DNA of 64,000 bases from Streptococcus australis ATCC 700641 (GCF_000186465.1 NZ_GL636091.1:175531-239530); one strand, 5' to 3'; positions 45,962 through 56,076 are shown, counted from the first letter of the stretch. The notes: generated from the sequence alone by a model not told the origin. Translations and numbers: made by a program.

Positions 45962-48607
45962 TTAAATTTCTTCTTTTTTGATCAATTCTGTACGAATTTC
46001 CTGTGGTGCCAATAATCCTGTATGGATAGGATACGGTTGCTCCAGAAGATCGACAACCGTTTGTTGCCCTTCTGACACGCGCACATTTTCTTGGCTCATA
46101 TTGTAATAGCGAAGAATGTAACCTTCGTCATTTTCTGCCACCTTAAAGGCTGTTGGACAAACCTGAGGATGCGTCAAGGCTGTATGCTTGAGTAAGCTAC
46201 CAGACGCCGCTACACTTCCTTCTTGTTTTTCAACTTGGAGGCTAGTCATCGGTGTCTGTAAAGCCTTAGCTCGGCGATAAGCTGAGAAGCGGCCCTGAGC
46301 TTGATGACATTCCACTGCATATTCCACCTCAAAGGCCCGTAAGCATTGTGCTTCTGGTGTTGGGAAATAGCCCCAGTCACCAAGTTCTCCAGAAGCCCGA
46401 AGAATGGTCACGGCAACGGTATCATCCCCTAAAATTTCATATTCATGTAAACCTTTATTGGCTACTGTTACCCCCTTGACGTCATCATACAAGCTGACAA
46501 AAGCTTGCTGGTGTTGGGGATTTTCAGGATTTTCCCAAGAAGCTGCTGGTTTATTTGGCCGTGTCACAACTTCATAGATGCTTTCAGAATCATTGCTTGG
46601 ACGTGTGTTATGAGTTTTGACCAAGAGACGGATACGGTGGTCTTTGGCTGTATTGGTGAAGCGCGTCTTGAAGCGAATCTGCGGGTCATCCACAAAGACC
46701 GTCATTTCCGTTTCTAGAGGGATGGTTGTCAGCTCTTCTGAGCGACTTGCCTTACGGTTCATAAACTCGATAATGCCTCTTTGTTCTGCATCCAATTTTT
46801 CATCTGCGCTGACTGGAATGGTCAAGTTATGCTTGAGCAAGATTTTGGCATAGCGAGCATTGTTTTCTAGAACTTCATAACCTTTCAGTTGAGCAAAGAT
46901 CGGCTCTGTTCCTTTTGGTTGGAAGTAAATATACTCATTTCCAATATCCCCACGATCCTCGAATTGGATGAAGTCTTCGTAAGCTTCGTTAGTCGTCTTA
47001 TCGTAAAGGGTCAAGCCATCATCAATACTGAGGGTTACAAATGGTGTATCGAGAACCCCATTTTGGTAAATCCCATCATGATGGGAAGCTTTTCCTTCCA
47101 GAAGCTGGAAGGTGGTCCAAGAAAGAGGTGATAGGTGAACTGGAACCGTCACGCGGACTTGACGCGCAATATAGGGTTGGCGGAATTTATCCTTTGGTAA
47201 GGTATATCCAAAACTTGCCCCCAAGTCTTCAATCTCAGCTTCTACAAGATGCCCATCTAAATCCTCTACATGATAGTCTGGCAAGGTCAAAGCAGCCATT
47301 TTCTTGAAGCCTTCTGTCGGGTGCAATTCCTTAAATGGACAAACCGCTACATCGACAATCGTGCTGACGGTATCCACCTTGCCATGCAAGCCAGTATTCA
47401 TAACCGTAAAGAGATGCTCACTCTGGGCTTTCTGAGTCGCGAGTTTCTCTTTCCATTCGTTCAAAAGGTTGGTTTTGACAAAATTCCCGACTTGATTGAC
47501 CTTGGCAAAACGAACTTCCATTTCACGGTGAACTTCGTCAATACTACAACCACAGATACTATCATGAGGTGCATTTTGTAAGAGCATCTTCCAGGCATAG
47601 GTCAATTGATCCTTGTGGTTATGTCCACCAGTGATGATGGTCAAAGGTTCCACCACTTGCTCTAGCAAATTGCTGTTCTCTTGAAAGGCTTGTTTGAGGT
47701 AAACGCGTGAAGAGGAGGTATTCGCCAGAGTATACCAACCATCCGTTTCCTGACTGGTCAACTCACCTGTGACGGTTGATAATTGTTCAGGAAGGGCACT
47801 TTCTACTGCTTGCACGTAGTCATCAAAGGAACTGTGAATAAAGGTCACGTCAGGGAAGAGTTCATTGGCGACGCGAATGGCTTCACTCAAGTTTCGTTGA
47901 ACGGGTTGGTGGTCACAGCCGTTCATCATCAACCATTGGGTGGTCGATGCATAGTCACGGACATCCGCCAATTTTTGTTTCCAGAAAGTCAAGGCTTCGT
48001 CTTTATCCACTGGAATTTCATTCCCGTTACTGTACCAGTTGGCAAAGAGAATGCCCAGCACACGACTACCATCTGCCCCTTGCCAGTACATCTCAGAAAA
48101 TTGAGAAGTGAATTGCTCATCTTCGAGGACTTGGTTGTCAAATCCGATTGGTTTGACACCGCGACCAAAGGCTGCGACGTGAATGCCTGACTTTTGAAGG
48201 ATTTGAGGAGCTTGTCCCATATTCCCAAAGGTATCTGGGAAATAACCGATCTGCGTAGATTTGCCCCATTTGGCACATTCCGCTTGTCCAATCAAGGTAT
48301 TGCGGACGTTAGCTTCACTGGAAATCAAGTAATCATCCTGCAAGATATAGAAAGGCCCAATCTTGAGTTTGCCTTCGTCGATATAACGTTGCACCTTGTC
48401 ACGGTTTTCAGGGCGAATTTCTAAATAGTCATCAAGGACGATCGTTTGTCCATCTAGGTGGAAGCTCTTGAACTCAGGATCATTTTCAAAAAGATCAAAC
48501 AGATTGTCAAACAGTTCCACCAATTGCATGCGGTGGCTTTCAAAAGGTAGATACCACTCACGATCCCAGTGGCTGTGAGAGATGATATGTACAACAACAT
48601 TTTCCAT
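45962..48607 (-). CDS. GH38 alpha-mannosidase
   Basis: An 881-residue family 38 mannosidase. The zinc-binding N-terminus is ISHSHWDREW (His11, Asp15), the nucleophile Asp lies in GYFPDTFGNM near residue 150, and NAPHDSICGCSIDEVH near 350 completes the active site; the remainder is beta-sandwich. No signal peptide is present, so it works in the cytoplasm. In pneumococcus the corresponding enzyme removes alpha-1,3-linked mannose from N-glycans. It is separated from GH125 upstream by a RUP-like insertion. Confidence 0.94.
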   Translation of the reverse strand: MENVVVHIISHSHWDREWYLPFESHRMQLVELFDNLFDLFENDPEFKSFHLDGQTIVLDDYLEIRPENRDKVQRYIDEGKLKIGPFYILQDDYLISSEANVRNTLIGQAECAKWGKSTQIGYFPDTFGNMGQAPQILQKSGIHVAAFGRGVKPIGFDNQVLEDEQFTSQFSEMYWQGADGSRVLGILFANWYSNGNEIPVDKDEALTFWKQKLADVRDYASTTQWLMMNGCDHQPVQRNLSEAIRVANELFPDVTFIHSSFDDYVQAVESALPEQLSTVTGELTSQETDGWYTLANTSSSRVYLKQAFQENSNLLEQVVEPLTIITGGHNHKDQLTYAWKMLLQNAPHDSICGCSIDEVHREMEVRFAKVNQVGNFVKTNLLNEWKEKLATQKAQSEHLFTVMNTGLHGKVDTVSTIVDVAVCPFKELHPTEGFKKMAALTLPDYHVEDLDGHLVEAEIEDLGASFGYTLPKDKFRQPYIARQVRVTVPVHLSPLSWTTFQLLEGKASHHDGIYQNGVLDTPFVTLSIDDGLTLYDKTTNEAYEDFIQFEDRGDIGNEYIYFQPKGTEPIFAQLKGYEVLENNARYAKILLKHNLTIPVSADEKLDAEQRGIIEFMNRKASRSEELTTIPLETEMTVFVDDPQIRFKTRFTNTAKDHRIRLLVKTHNTRPSNDSESIYEVVTRPNKPAASWENPENPQHQQAFVSLYDDVKGVTVANKGLHEYEILGDDTVAVTILRASGELGDWGYFPTPEAQCLRAFEVEYAVECHQAQGRFSAYRRAKALQTPMTSLQVEKQEGSVAASGSLLKHTALTHPQVCPTAFKVAENDEGYILRYYNMSQENVRVSEGQQTVVDLLEQPYPIHTGLLAPQEIRTELIKKEEI

Positions 48608-48697
48608 GAGTAAAACCTCATTCTAACTTAAATTTTTAATGTTTTAAATATAAACTTGTGATTCTAACAAGAATCAGTGAAGCTAAAGCGTGCTCCT

Positions 48698-48805
48698 TAT
48701 ACTCAATGAAAATCAAAGAGCAAACTAGGAAGCTAGCCGCAGGCTGTACTTGAGTACAGCAAGGCGAAGCTGACGTGGTTTGAATTTGATTTTCGAAGAG
48801 TATTA
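48698..48805. repeat. RUP-type repeat element (about 107 bp)
   Basis: Imperfect terminal inverted repeats (TATACTCaatgAAAATCAAA and its partner TTTGATTTTcgaaGAGTATTA) flank a core with CAAGGCGAAGCTGACGTGG. Length, ends and TA boundaries agree with the RUP repeats of pneumococcus, which are thought to move by IS630-type transposase. Its right end meets the stop codon of the GH125 gene. Confidence 0.75.
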
Positions 48806-50083
48806 ACGAATATCCAAGTAATCCAAGACTAATTCGCAGAACATCATGTTGGCCCATGAGAACCATTCACGAGAGTAGAGAGTCGGATCATCTACGTGGA
48901 AGCTTTCATGCATAACACCTGTTCCGCCATCACATGCAACTAGTTGGTCTAGCAAGTATTTTTTCTCAGCTTTATCTGTAGCTGTTAAGCCTTGAATTGA
49001 CAGGGCAATCGGCCAGATATAACGATAGAAGGTATGAGAGCTTCCAAGTCCGCTAGCGTATTCTCCTTGGTAGAAGTAGGGATTTTCAGGGCTGAGAATG
49101 GTGCGACGAGTGGCTTGATAAACTTCGTCATTGACATCGCAGTAACCAAGATAGGGAGCAGCTAACAAACTTGGTACGTTAGGGTCGTCCATGATGCTAG
49201 CATTTCCTAAACCGTCTACTTCAAAGGCATAAATCTTCTCCCCCTTGCTGTTAGTCGTGTAGGCGTAATTTTCGATCCCTTCTTGAATCTCAGCCTGCAG
49301 ACGTTTGGCATCAGCAATCATGCTTTCACTATCAGCTAGATTCAATGTAGCAAAGATTTCTTGGACATAACCTAAGACAACGACTGCAAACATATTTGAC
49401 GGAATCAAGTAGCTATATTGACAACAATCATCACTCGGACGAAAGGCTGACCAGGTCATTCCTGTCACGGCAAAGTCGGGACCAAAACCATCATTTACCA
49501 AAGTGTCTTCCTTACGATCAGTATCCCGAACAAAGCGATAAGGAGAGTTCTTGTGGTCTTGCTCCACCGTCCAGAGATGAAGGATCTCCTTGGTCGCCGT
49601 AACAAAAGTTTCATCAAACTGGCTAGTCTCACCAGTTTCTTTCCAAAGGAGATAAGCTAACTGCAAGGGATAGCAAAGCGAATCCACTTCATACTTGCGT
49701 TCCCAAATCCAGCCATTGAGATCTGTATGGTCTGTTTCGTGGTGACCCTTCCAGTTTTCCTCAATATTAAAAGAGTTAGCATAGGGATCCTTGAGGATCA
49801 ATGTCATCTGACGTTTGACCAGACCTGCAATGGTCTGACGCAAGAGAGGATCTCTTTTAGCCACATGAAGATAAGGTCTCAATTGAGCCGTTGAGTCACG
49901 CAACCACATAGCTGGGATATCTCCCGTCAGTACAAAAGTTGAGCCATCTTCTAAGATTTCAACTGTATTGTCTAAAGTGTCTGTATAGCAACGCTCAAAG
50001 ACATCCACCCATTCAGGGTAATCCTTAGCACGTTCTGCTACTTGATCCAACCATTCTCTAACGATTTCTTTTGAATAGGTCAT
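48803..50083 (-). CDS. GH125 exo-alpha-1,6-mannosidase
   Basis: A 426-residue family 125 enzyme with the family hallmarks MWLRDSTAQLRPYL near residue 60, and the C-terminal GVMHESFHVDDPTLYSREWF and FSWANMMF. No signal peptide is present. The family removes alpha-1,6-linked mannose, completing high-mannose glycan breakdown after GH92 and GH38. GAGGA precedes the ATG at 50083. The stop codon TAA is at the junction with the RUP element, so the exact C-terminus may differ in strains without it. Divergent from GH92. Confidence 0.93.
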   Translation of the reverse strand: MTYSKEIVREWLDQVAERAKDYPEWVDVFERCYTDTLDNTVEILEDGSTFVLTGDIPAMWLRDSTAQLRPYLHVAKRDPLLRQTIAGLVKRQMTLILKDPYANSFNIEENWKGHHETDHTDLNGWIWERKYEVDSLCYPLQLAYLLWKETGETSQFDETFVTATKEILHLWTVEQDHKNSPYRFVRDTDRKEDTLVNDGFGPDFAVTGMTWSAFRPSDDCCQYSYLIPSNMFAVVVLGYVQEIFATLNLADSESMIADAKRLQAEIQEGIENYAYTTNSKGEKIYAFEVDGLGNASIMDDPNVPSLLAAPYLGYCDVNDEVYQATRRTILSPENPYFYQGEYASGLGSSHTFYRYIWPIALSIQGLTATDKAEKKYLLDQLVACDGGTGVMHESFHVDDPTLYSREWFSWANMMFCELVLDYLDIR

Positions 50084-50218
50084 TTGTTTTCCTCACACTT
50101 GTCGATTCTTTCCTATTCAGTATAAAAGATTTCAGATGGGAAATACATACGCAAATTATAGCCCTTTTTCTACAAACTTTTCTAGTTTTGAAAAAGACTT
50201 TCCCATTTGAGTGGCTTC

Positions 50219-50227
50219 TGCTAAAAT
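50219..50227 (+). promoter_or_regulatory. Extended -10 of the GH92 gene
   Basis: TGC-TAAAAT on the plus strand (-10 at 50222-50227). A small AGGGC/GCCCT hairpin follows before the ribosome site AGGAGG. Confidence 0.5.
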
Positions 50228-50276
50228 AAAGAAAGAAAAGGGCTTGAAGGCCCTCGTATGACACAGGAGGTCCCGC

Positions 50277-52355
50277 ATGAAGACCGGTATTACTCACATT
50301 GATACCCGCTTAGGAACAGACAATCACTCAGCATACTCTAACGGCAACACCCTCCCTTACACAGGAGTTCCTTTTGGGATGAATTATTTCCTCCCACAGA
50401 CGACACATGAACAGGGGGCTTGGTTTTTCAACCCCAACCTTCCTATCTTTCAAGGTATTCGCTTGACCCATCAGCCTAGCCCTTGGATTGGAGATTTTTC
50501 CTGGTGTCTCCTCACCCCTCTGACAGACATTCCGACTCAAGAAGACCTCTATTTCAGACAGAGCAGTTACCGGATCCAAGAAGCTGTCTTTCAGCCCCAT
50601 TATTTAGCCCTCACCTCAGAGCGCTATCAAGTCCATACAGAGCTGACACCCAGCCTCTACGGGGCCATTCTCCGCTTTAGAGGGCCGTCTGCACTTTCAC
50701 TGGCCATTCATTGCCCCAATGGACTAACTGAAGTAGAATTCGGAGAAACGAATCTACATTTTCACATCCTAGACCAAAATCATACCGACCAACAAGACTT
50801 TCCTTTCTATCTTCATGTTGAATTTGACCAAGCCATCACTCGCACTCACTGGCTAGGACAGGATTTGATCCTAGAATTTGACAGCCCTAGGCTAGAAGCT
50901 CGATTAGGCACTTCCTTTATCAACCCTGAGTTGGCCAAATCTCACCTTCCTACAGCTAGCTTTGAAGAGATGAAAGAAAAAGCGAGCCGCAAATGGCAAG
51001 AGCTAATGGACCGATTTGACATTTTAGATACGGGCGGAGAGGATCGAACCTTTTTCGATCACTGTCTCTACCGTAGTCTGCTCTTTCCTCAGACTTGTTA
51101 TGAAGTAACCCCTGAGGGGAAAGCAGTCCATCGCGATTTCGCCCACAACCGCATTCAAGAAGGAAAATATTTCACGAGTTTGGGCTTCTGGGATCTTTTT
51201 CGGACCACCTTTCCTCTCTATAGCCTAGTCTATCCTGAACTCTATCAGGAATTTCTCGAAGGCTTCCTCAGCCATTACCGGGATACCGGTTTCCTCCCTA
51301 AATGGCTAGCGCCGGACGAAAGAGGCATGATGCCTGGAACCCTCATTGACGGGGTCATTGCCGATGCTATTCAAAAAGGCCTGGCTCCTGACCTCCACAC
51401 GGAGCTTTTTGAAGCCATGCTGGATACAGCTAGGAAGGAAGACCCAAATGGTCATTACGGTCGACGAGGAGCTAAAAAATACAAGGAGTTAGGCTATCTA
51501 TCAACTGACTATCACGAAAGCGTGAGTCACACCATCGACTTCTCCTATAGCGATTTTTGTATCGCCCAAACTGCCCAGCTACTTGGCAAGGAAGAGTTGG
51601 CCAAAGAATATACCCAGTCTAGTCTTTCCTATCGAACTCTCTTTGATCCAGAAACAGGTTATATCCGAGCCAAAGATAAGAAGGGCCATTTCAGACCAGA
51701 CTTCTCGCCCATCAGTTGGGGACGCGACTATGCAGAGTGCTCTGCCATTCAGGCAACCTTAGGCGCCCTTCACGACATTGAGGGCCTCAAGCAACTGTTT
51801 GGAGGAGAAGAAGACTTCACCCACTACTTAACTCGACTAGCCACTCAAGCACCGCATTATGAGGTGACAGGCTATGGCTACGAAATTCATGAAATGAGTG
51901 AGATGGCCCAAGTTCCTTTTGGGCAAATTGCCATTTCAAACCAACCGAGTTTTCACATCCCCTATCTCTTCCGCTATAGCCAACACCCAGAATACACTAG
52001 CATCCTGATCCAAGCCCTTCGCAAAGAAGCCTTCCAGCCAAGCTTCCAAGCCTATCCAGGAGATGAGGATAATGGCAGCCTATCCTCTTGGTATATCTGG
52101 TCGGTTTTAGGACTCTATCCAACTTGTCCAGGCAAGCCAGTCTATGACCTAGGAATTCCCCTCTTCAAACACTTGCGCCTCTATCTCCCTCAAGAGAAAA
52201 AATGGCTGCATATCCATAGCACAGCTCACACAGCCCAGGCACACTTTCTTCAAGATGTTTCCCTTGATGGAAAAAGAATCGACAGAGTGAGCCACCAAGA
52301 CCTCTTAAAAGCAGAGAAGTTAGACTTCCACCTTTCTTGGCTCCCTAAAATCTAA
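50277..52355 (+). CDS. GH92 alpha-1,2-mannosidase
   Basis: A 692-residue family 92 calcium-dependent inverting mannosidase: N-terminal beta-sandwich (residues 1-230, DTRLGTDNHSAYSNGNTLPY), a linker, and an (alpha/alpha)6 domain with GRRGAKKYKELGYLST, the catalytic region HEMSEMAQVPFGQIAISNQP and GDEDNGSLSSWYIWSVLGLY. No signal peptide is present, so it is cytoplasmic. It removes alpha-1,2 mannose caps from high-mannose glycans and so comes first in the mannosidase series. Monocistronic, AGGAGG before the ATG, strong terminator after it. Confidence 0.94.
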   Translation: MKTGITHIDTRLGTDNHSAYSNGNTLPYTGVPFGMNYFLPQTTHEQGAWFFNPNLPIFQGIRLTHQPSPWIGDFSWCLLTPLTDIPTQEDLYFRQSSYRIQEAVFQPHYLALTSERYQVHTELTPSLYGAILRFRGPSALSLAIHCPNGLTEVEFGETNLHFHILDQNHTDQQDFPFYLHVEFDQAITRTHWLGQDLILEFDSPRLEARLGTSFINPELAKSHLPTASFEEMKEKASRKWQELMDRFDILDTGGEDRTFFDHCLYRSLLFPQTCYEVTPEGKAVHRDFAHNRIQEGKYFTSLGFWDLFRTTFPLYSLVYPELYQEFLEGFLSHYRDTGFLPKWLAPDERGMMPGTLIDGVIADAIQKGLAPDLHTELFEAMLDTARKEDPNGHYGRRGAKKYKELGYLSTDYHESVSHTIDFSYSDFCIAQTAQLLGKEELAKEYTQSSLSYRTLFDPETGYIRAKDKKGHFRPDFSPISWGRDYAECSAIQATLGALHDIEGLKQLFGGEEDFTHYLTRLATQAPHYEVTGYGYEIHEMSEMAQVPFGQIAISNQPSFHIPYLFRYSQHPEYTSILIQALRKEAFQPSFQAYPGDEDNGSLSSWYIWSVLGLYPTCPGKPVYDLGIPLFKHLRLYLPQEKKWLHIHSTAHTAQAHFLQDVSLDGKRIDRVSHQDLLKAEKLDFHLSWLPKI

Positions 52356-52392
52356 AAAAGAATGAAGAGTAGGATACTCTTCATTCTTTTTT
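52354..52392. terminator. Bidirectional terminator after GH92
   Basis: An 18-bp perfect stem AAAAAAGAATGAAGAGTA/TACTCTTCATTCTTTTTT around a 3-nt loop, between converging genes. Confidence 0.92.
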
Positions 52393-52408
52393 ATTTCAGT
52401 TATACTAG

Positions 52409-52954
52409 CTAGTCCCCGACCTTATAGAGGAAAGAACCTTGTTCCGTAAAACTGTACATCCCTGTTCCGGTCCAGAGACGGTCCTTATTAACATCAGAAT
52501 CATCATGGAAGATGACTTCTCCATTTTCATCCGTTTGGTCATCAATCGTAAGCCCGGCAGGAATAAATTCCATCAGAAATCCACCTGTGATTCCTCCGTA
52601 GACTCCTCCTGAAACAGTCCCATAGTCTGTCAAGGAAAGACCATAAGACTCATATTCGTTTGAGACCAAACCATTTTTATCAAAGACGAGTTTATTCCCC
52701 TTATCATCTTGCCAGACACCAGCTACGCTACTATAATCCCCTTGAGCGATTGCTTCAATATCCATCTTTGTTTTCTCTTTCTTATCACTCGAACTCTCAG
52801 CCTTCTTTGCTTCACTAGTAGCTGAGCTATCCTTCGATTGACGAACTGTACTTTCTTTACTTTCAGATCCTGTCTCCTGTTTTTTATCACCACAGGCTCC
52901 AAGGAAAAACAGTAGAGCAGAAAGCAACAATAGCAAACGATACTTTTTCATCAT
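52409..52954 (-). CDS. Lipoprotein with DUF6287-like domain
   Basis: About 181 residues. A lipoprotein signal KYRLLLLLSALLFFLGAC places the lipidated Cys near residue 21. A Ser/Lys/Glu-rich linker (about 25-60) is followed by a C-terminal domain starting MDIEAIAQGDYSSVAGVWQD, a pattern I associate with DUF6287 lipoproteins of streptococci. The function is unknown. A double ATG (52954/52951) follows GGGGAG. It has its own promoter and is not part of adc. Confidence 0.72.
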   Translation of the reverse strand: MMKKYRLLLLLSALLFFLGACGDKKQETGSESKESTVRQSKDSSATSEAKKAESSSDKKEKTKMDIEAIAQGDYSSVAGVWQDDKGNKLVFDKNGLVSNEYESYGLSLTDYGTVSGGVYGGITGGFLMEFIPAGLTIDDQTDENGEVIFHDDSDVNKDRLWTGTGMYSFTEQGSFLYKVGD

Positions 52955-52989
52955 GAATCTCCCCACATTCAATCTATTCTATAAGCCTA

Positions 52990-53018
52990 ATTTTATCCTT
53001 TTTCTAGCAATTTGACAA
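52990..53018 (-). promoter_or_regulatory. Promoter of the DUF6287-like lipoprotein gene
   Basis: TTGTCA (53013-53018), 17 nt, TAAAAT (52990-52995) on the minus strand. Confidence 0.65.
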
Positions 53019-53033
53019 GTTTCTGTTACTATC

Positions 53034-53056
53034 AAAAAAGGAACCAACTGGTTCCT
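53034..53056 (-). terminator. Terminator of the adc operon
   Basis: AAGGAACCA-GT-TGGTTCCTT followed by a T run on the minus strand, 12 nt after the adcA stop. Confidence 0.85.
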
Positions 53057-53067
53057 TCTCTATTTGA

Positions 53068-54567
53068 TTAGTGGGCCAACATTTCCTGCGCAATTTCGAA
53101 TCCGGATAAGTCACTTGGGTAGTAAGTAGGCCAATTTTCCAATTCCTTATAAAGAACCTCTTGGCTTTCCCCACCGAAGAAAATATGGAAGTGAGCTGCC
53201 TTATTAGGAGCAATTTGATGGTCACTGAATTGAACATACTTGAATTCACCCGCATTTGGATCAGTTGCTTCAAAGAGATACCGCACTCCACGATTCCCTT
53301 TTGTATAGGTTAGCGTATGCTTCCCAGCATAGCGGTATTCGAACTTCTTCTCTTCGCCATTCTTATAGAAGGTCATGGTTTTGTCTGTAATGACAATCCG
53401 GTCGACATCTGTTTTATAGCCGGTGGTGTAGTAGGCTTTATACTCTTCAGCTGTTTTGGACTTGGTTAATTTGGCTTTGTAGTCAAAGACTTGATCCAAG
53501 GTTCCATCTTTTAGATAAGGATACACAGACTGCCAATCACCTACATAGTCTGAAAGAGTTCGGTCCTTAATAGCACTGTCTTCAAAGTAGCCATTGGCCA
53601 CTGTTTTGGTGTCTTCTTCCTCTTCTGGAGCGATTTCTTTTCCGGCTTGAGTCGTTGTTAACTCCAAAGATTTGAGGTTGGCTCCCATGATAGAGATGTA
53701 GTCATCACCATCTTTCATCTGCTCATCTGTCAAGCTCTCTAATGGATTCAAAACAGCTAAGTCCACACCGGTTTCAGCAGACAAGGTTTTCGATAAGGAT
53801 TTAGAAGCATTTTCTTCAAAGTAGATGACCTTGATGTCGTTCTTCTTGATGTACTCTGTCAATTCACTCAAGCGAGTTGCAGACGGTTCACTATCTGGTG
53901 ACAAACCTGAAATAGAGACTTGATTCAAACCATAGTCCAGGGCCAAATAACGAAAAGCTGCGTGTTGAGTAACAAAGTTTTTCTGTTTCGCTTCAGACAA
54001 GCTCTTCGTATAGCTATCATCCAATTTTTTCAACTTGGCAATATAGGCATCTGCATTTGCTGTAAAGCTAGCCTTTTTATCTGGGTACTGTTTCACCAGT
54101 TGATCACGAATCGTTTCTACCATTTTAATGGCTCTCTGTGGAGAAAGCCAGACATGGGGATCGTACTCATGATGGTGTTCTTCCCTTCCCTCATGGTCAT
54201 GCTCTTCTTCACCACCTGGTAAAAGAAGCATATTCTCAGTCGCTTTGACAACCTTTGTTTTCTTGCCATCCATTGATTTCAACAACTGAGGCACCCAAGT
54301 TTCCATGTTCTCGTTCTCATAGACAAAGACATCTGACTCTTGGATTTTTGCGCGCCCCTTGGCAGACAATTCAAAATCATGGGGTTCCGAACCAGAGCCA
54401 ATCAAGAGTTCCACATCTCCCTCGTCTCCAACGACTTGCTTAGTAAATTCATAGACAGGATAGAAAGTCGTCATGACTTTCAATTTCCCTGACTGATTTT
54501 GACCACCACTACAAGCTACTAAAAGAATACTACAGAAGGCTAACACCAGCCATGCAAGTTTTTTCAT
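53068..54567 (-). CDS. adcA: Zinc-binding lipoprotein AdcA (ZnuA + ZinT domains)
   Basis: A 499-residue zinc receptor: lipoprotein signal with Cys near 19 (SILLVACSGG), a ZnuA-like domain (about 25-310) with the His-rich loop EEEHDHEGREEHHHEYDPH around 116-134 and zinc ligands such as PHDFELS and TQHAAFRYLA, then a C-terminal ZinT domain (about 325-499, DRTLSDYVGDWQSVYPYL). It captures Zn outside the membrane for AdcBC. The two-domain form is typical of streptococci. Last gene of adcR-C-B-A. Confidence 0.96.
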   Translation of the reverse strand: MKKLAWLVLAFCSILLVACSGGQNQSGKLKVMTTFYPVYEFTKQVVGDEGDVELLIGSGSEPHDFELSAKGRAKIQESDVFVYENENMETWVPQLLKSMDGKKTKVVKATENMLLLPGGEEEHDHEGREEHHHEYDPHVWLSPQRAIKMVETIRDQLVKQYPDKKASFTANADAYIAKLKKLDDSYTKSLSEAKQKNFVTQHAAFRYLALDYGLNQVSISGLSPDSEPSATRLSELTEYIKKNDIKVIYFEENASKSLSKTLSAETGVDLAVLNPLESLTDEQMKDGDDYISIMGANLKSLELTTTQAGKEIAPEEEEDTKTVANGYFEDSAIKDRTLSDYVGDWQSVYPYLKDGTLDQVFDYKAKLTKSKTAEEYKAYYTTGYKTDVDRIVITDKTMTFYKNGEEKKFEYRYAGKHTLTYTKGNRGVRYLFEATDPNAGEFKYVQFSDHQIAPNKAAHFHIFFGGESQEVLYKELENWPTYYPSDLSGFEIAQEMLAH

Positions 54568-54575
54568 AAGATCAC

Positions 54576-55379
54576 CTATTTTCTAAATTTAACAAAAAGA
54601 TTTGAGAGCAAAAAGAAGGATACAAATAAGAGGGTAATGGTCGCACTAACCGGTGTATCCGGGTAATAAGAAAGAATGAGACCACTGACCATCCCTACAA
54701 AACCAATGACCACTGCCAGAAGCATAACCGAACGGAAGGTTTTTCCTAGCTTTAAAGCAATACTAGCTGGTAAGACCATAATAGTAGATACCAACAAGGA
54801 ACCCGCAGCTGGGATCATCAAGGCAATAGCCACCCCTGTCACAATATTAAACAAGATAGACATGAGACGCACGGGTAAACCATCTACATAAGCTGTATCC
54901 TCATCAAATGTAAGGATATACATGGGACGAATAAAGAGAACCGTCAAACATAAAACAATCGCCGCTATGACAAACAGAGCTAACACTTGCTCATCGGTAA
55001 TGGTCAAGGTAGAACCAAATAGGTACTGGTCCAGACTCATGGAGCTTTTACCGCCGCCCTTCATGACCACCAAAGCCAAGGCCAAGCCGGTTGACATGAG
55101 AATCGCTGTCCCAATTTCCATAAAATCTTTATAGACTGTTCGTAAGTACTCTAGAAATACAGCAGCTATGATGACCACAATGACTGTAGAAATAGTTGGA
55201 GAGAAACCAAGGAAGAGGCCAAAAGCAACCCCTGATAGAGAGACGTGGCTCAGTGTATCACTCATTAAACTCTGACGACGCAAAATCAAAAATACACCTA
55301 AGATAGGGGAGAAGAGACTCATGGCAACCATCGCCAACAAGGCCCGTTGCATAAAGTCATATTGAAATAAACTAAGCAT
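54576..55379 (-). CDS. adcB: Zinc ABC transporter permease AdcB
   Basis: A 267-residue ABC-3 type permease with about eight hydrophobic helices ([21 protein letters not shown] near the N-terminus is the family signature). It forms the membrane channel with AdcC and receives zinc from AdcA. I use the ATG at 55379 ([15 protein letters not shown]), which has GGAGGTGAGGAGC before it and overlaps the end of adcC by 8 nt; the upstream in-frame ATG belongs to the ribosome-site region. Confidence 0.94.
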   Translation of the reverse strand: MLSLFQYDFMQRALLAMVAMSLFSPILGVFLILRRQSLMSDTLSHVSLSGVAFGLFLGFSPTISTVIVVIIAAVFLEYLRTVYKDFMEIGTAILMSTGLALALVVMKGGGKSSMSLDQYLFGSTLTITDEQVLALFVIAAIVLCLTVLFIRPMYILTFDEDTAYVDGLPVRLMSILFNIVTGVAIALMIPAAGSLLVSTIMVLPASIALKLGKTFRSVMLLAVVIGFVGMVSGLILSYYPDTPVSATITLLFVSFFLLSNLFVKFRK

Positions 55380-56076
55380 GCTCCTCACCTCCATCTTTCT
55401 CATGGACATTAAAGCAACGCCATGGAGAATTTTGTTTTCTCACCAAATGGATATTGCGATCGGCAAAATGACTCACTTCTTCAGGATCATGCGTGATCAT
55501 TAAAACAGCCTTTCCGTGGTGATGGGCACTGTGGTGCATTAATTCATAAAACTCATCCTTGCTACCAGCATCCATCCCTGTAGTTGGTTCATCCAACACA
55601 AAAATATCTGGATCTGACGCAAACATTCTTGCAATGACAGCCCGTTGCTTCTGACCACCTGATAGAGCTCCTAAAGGTTTATCTCGATGCTCTAACATTC
55701 CAACAGCCGTTAAACTAGTTAAAATATGTTCCTCATCATGATGATTCAAGCGACGAAACCATCCTTTGCGAGGATAACGACCTGATTTAACAAACTCATA
55801 AACAGAACTGGGAAAACCTGCATTGAAGCTAGCAATTTGTTGCGGAAGATAGGCAATACGTAATTTCTTTCCAGCTACATTCTCCTTGGAAATTTCAACA
55901 GTACCCATCTTAGGTTTCAAAATACCAAGACTTGCCTTAATCAAAGTAGATTTGGCTGCACCATTCTCACCAGTCAGCGTCACAAACTCACCACTGTCCA
56001 AGTAGTAATTAACTCCTTCAAGAACAGGCTCATGATCATAATAAAAAGAAAGATCTTTAACAGTAATATAACGCAT
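55372..56076 (-). CDS. adcC: Zinc ABC transporter ATPase AdcC
   Basis: A 234-residue ATPase. Walker A reads GENGAAKST, the AdcC-specific variant with Ala where GxGKST is usual; the signature is LSGGQKQR; Walker B is [10 protein letters not shown], and the H-loop is ITHDPEEV. The start overlaps the adcR stop, so the genes are translationally coupled. It powers high-affinity zinc import. Confidence 0.96.
   Translation of the reverse strand: MRYITVKDLSFYYDHEPVLEGVNYYLDSGEFVTLTGENGAAKSTLIKASLGILKPKMGTVEISKENVAGKKLRIAYLPQQIASFNAGFPSSVYEFVKSGRYPRKGWFRRLNHHDEEHILTSLTAVGMLEHRDKPLGALSGGQKQRAVIARMFASDPDIFVLDEPTTGMDAGSKDEFYELMHHSAHHHGKAVLMITHDPEEVSHFADRNIHLVRKQNSPWRCFNVHEKDGGEEHA

Noticed and set aside
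53004..53291. 95-codon minus-strand ORF overlapping adcA
   Set aside because: It runs in another frame over the AdcA ZinT domain and terminator, with no ribosome site.
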